DNA from: Asaia bogorensis | GTDB taxonomy: Bacteria; Pseudomonadota; Alphaproteobacteria; Acetobacterales; Acetobacteraceae | Assembly: GCA_945871455.1 (NCBI GenBank) | Contig: CAMBXJ010000035.1 | Location: 1-16,422, forward strand | Length of the DNA stretch: 16,422 nucleotides | Direction: 5' to 3' | Part shown: piece by piece, positions 15,444-16,422 of the stretch | Numbering within the stretch: the stretch's first letter is position 1 | How the letters are laid out: each line of letters starts with the position of its first letter | The notes under the pieces: generated by a model | What the model was told of the DNA's origin: nothing | The model's database searches: none | The model's input: only the letters and a program-made list of their open reading frames with translations | Program-made: the position numbers and the translations under genes

Positions 15444-16422
15444 TCGACTTCCAGACCGACCCGTCCAAGTATCGGCATTTGCGGCTGAGCTTCGATGGAC
15501 CGATCGCCACCTTGTGGATGGATGTCGATGCCGCCGCCGGGTTGCTCGGCGATTACGAGTTGAAACTGAATTCCTACGACCTGGGTGTCGACATCGAACT
15601 GGCCGATGCGGTGCAGCGCCTGCGGTTCGAGCATCCGGAAGTCCGCTGCGTCATCCTGCGTTCGGCGAAGGAGAACGTGTTTTGCGCCGGTGCCAATATC
15701 CGCATGCTGGCCATGGCGTCGCACGGGCACAAGGTGAATTTCTGCAAGTTCACCAATGAAACCCGCATGGCGATCGAGGATGCCAGCGCCTGTTCCGGCC
15801 AGCTTTACCTCGCGGCGATCAGCGGGACGGCGGCGGGTGGCGGATATGAACTCGCGCTGACGGCGGATCATATCATGCTGATCGACGACCGCCGCTCCAC
15901 CGTTTCTTTGCCGGAATTGCCCCTGCTTGCGGTGCTGCCAGGGACGGGTGGGGTGACCCGGCTCACCGACAAGCGTCGGGTGCGGCGGGATCGGGCTGAC
16001 ATGTTCTGCACGACGGAAGAAGGCGTGCGTGGCGCGCGCGCGGTGGAATGGCGGCTGGTGGATGAAGTGGTGCCGCCTTCCGCGTGGGAGGCGAAGGTGC
16101 AGGCAAGGGCGCAGGCGATGGCGGCGGGGTCTGATCGTGCGGGTGGGGCGGCGCTGCCCGCGGGCGATGATATGGGGGCGGCGACCGGTGTGGCACTGAC
16201 CCCGTTGGCTCGGAGGATCTCCGAGGACGGCATGACCTATCCGCATGTGACGGTGGCGTTGTCCCGGGCCGAGCGTCTGGCGACGATCACGGTGTCGGGG
16301 CCAGACTCGGTGCCCGCCGACCTGGCAGGGGTGCACGCGGCGGGGGCGGGGTTCTGGCCGCTGGCGATGGCGCGCGCGCTGGACGACGCGATCCTGCATC
16401 TGCGGTTGAACGAGCCGGAATT
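15440..16422 (+). CDS. boxC: BoxC, 2,3-epoxybenzoyl-CoA dihydrolase, 3' end cut by window
   Basis: The first 327 residues of a protein usually near 550 are present. The N-terminal crotonase domain shows TLWMDVD, KLNSYDLGVDIELADAVQRL, the oxyanion segment NVFCAGANIRMLAMASHGHK, FTNETRMAIEDAS, and ISGTAAGGGYELALTADHIML with the acidic SLPELPLLAVLPGTGGVTRL. This combination is specific to BoxC rather than to ordinary enoyl-CoA hydratases. BoxC opens the ring of 2,3-epoxybenzoyl-CoA with two waters, giving 3,4-dehydroadipyl-CoA semialdehyde and formate. ATG 15440 overlaps the hydrolase stop by 4 nt and has GAGGAG 8 nt upstream. BoxB (epoxidase) and other box genes are expected beyond the right edge. 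Confidence 0.95.
   Translation, partial: MIDFQTDPSKYRHLRLSFDGPIATLWMDVDAAAGLLGDYELKLNSYDLGVDIELADAVQRLRFEHPEVRCVILRSAKENVFCAGANIRMLAMASHGHKVNFCKFTNETRMAIEDASACSGQLYLAAISGTAAGGGYELALTADHIMLIDDRRSTVSLPELPLLAVLPGTGGVTRLTDKRRVRRDRADMFCTTEEGVRGARAVEWRLVDEVVPPSAWEAKVQARAQAMAAGSDRAGGAALPAGDDMGAATGVALTPLARRISEDGMTYPHVTVALSRAERLATITVSGPDSVPADLAGVHAAGAGFWPLAMARALDDAILHLRLNEPE

Overview
The window is GC-rich and gene-dense, with translationally coupled genes, short gaps and long spurious open frames on the opposite strand. The best guess for the host is an alphaproteobacterium, probably Rhodospirillales/Acetobacteraceae. That rests on the twin-helix small membrane protein next to etfB-etfA-hbd and on the look of the proteins; there is no rRNA or other marker in the window to prove it. 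The left and right end genes are cut by the window edges.

Layout. (1) 1-5185, minus strand: a large MscS-type channel, a 2-oxoglutarate/Fe(II) oxygenase that starts inside the channel gene (146-nt overlap), then the N-terminal three quarters of a hydantoinase/oxoprolinase subunit A running off the left edge. (2) 5294-8345, plus strand: a 65-residue twin-transmembrane protein, a good sigma70-like promoter, and a tight etfB-etfA-3-hydroxybutyryl-CoA dehydrogenase operon. (3) 8346-8612: a non-coding convergent zone full of inverted repeats, including a tandem 25-nt hairpin repeat. (4) 8609-10749, minus strand: a VapBC toxin-antitoxin pair with a palindromic operator/promoter, placed just downstream of a UxaA/GarD-family sugar-acid dehydratase. 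(5) 11017-12084, plus strand: histidinol-phosphate aminotransferase, facing a 173-residue protein of unknown function on the minus strand (12162-12683). (6) 13099-16422, plus strand: the start of an aerobic benzoyl-CoA ('box') pathway operon: benzoate-CoA ligase, an alpha/beta hydrolase that seems to begin with a CTG codon, and the first 327 residues of BoxC.

How the genes may work together. The right-hand genes activate benzoate to benzoyl-CoA (ligase) and open the ring of its 2,3-epoxide (BoxC); the epoxidase BoxB is expected just beyond the right edge. The ring fragment is finished by beta-oxidation-like steps, so the Etf pair and the 3-hydroxyacyl-CoA dehydrogenase could serve the same carbon flow, but they form a separate operon and are probably general beta-oxidation or polyhydroxybutyrate genes. 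The dehydratase, hydantoinase-type protein and 2OG oxygenase point to broad use of organic acids and amides.

I see no CRISPR array, prophage, insertion sequence, rRNA or tRNA gene. No clearly new multi-gene system is visible. The oddest features are local: the deep channel/oxygenase overlap, the CTG start, the apparently leaderless vapB, and the repeat next to the vapC stop codon.
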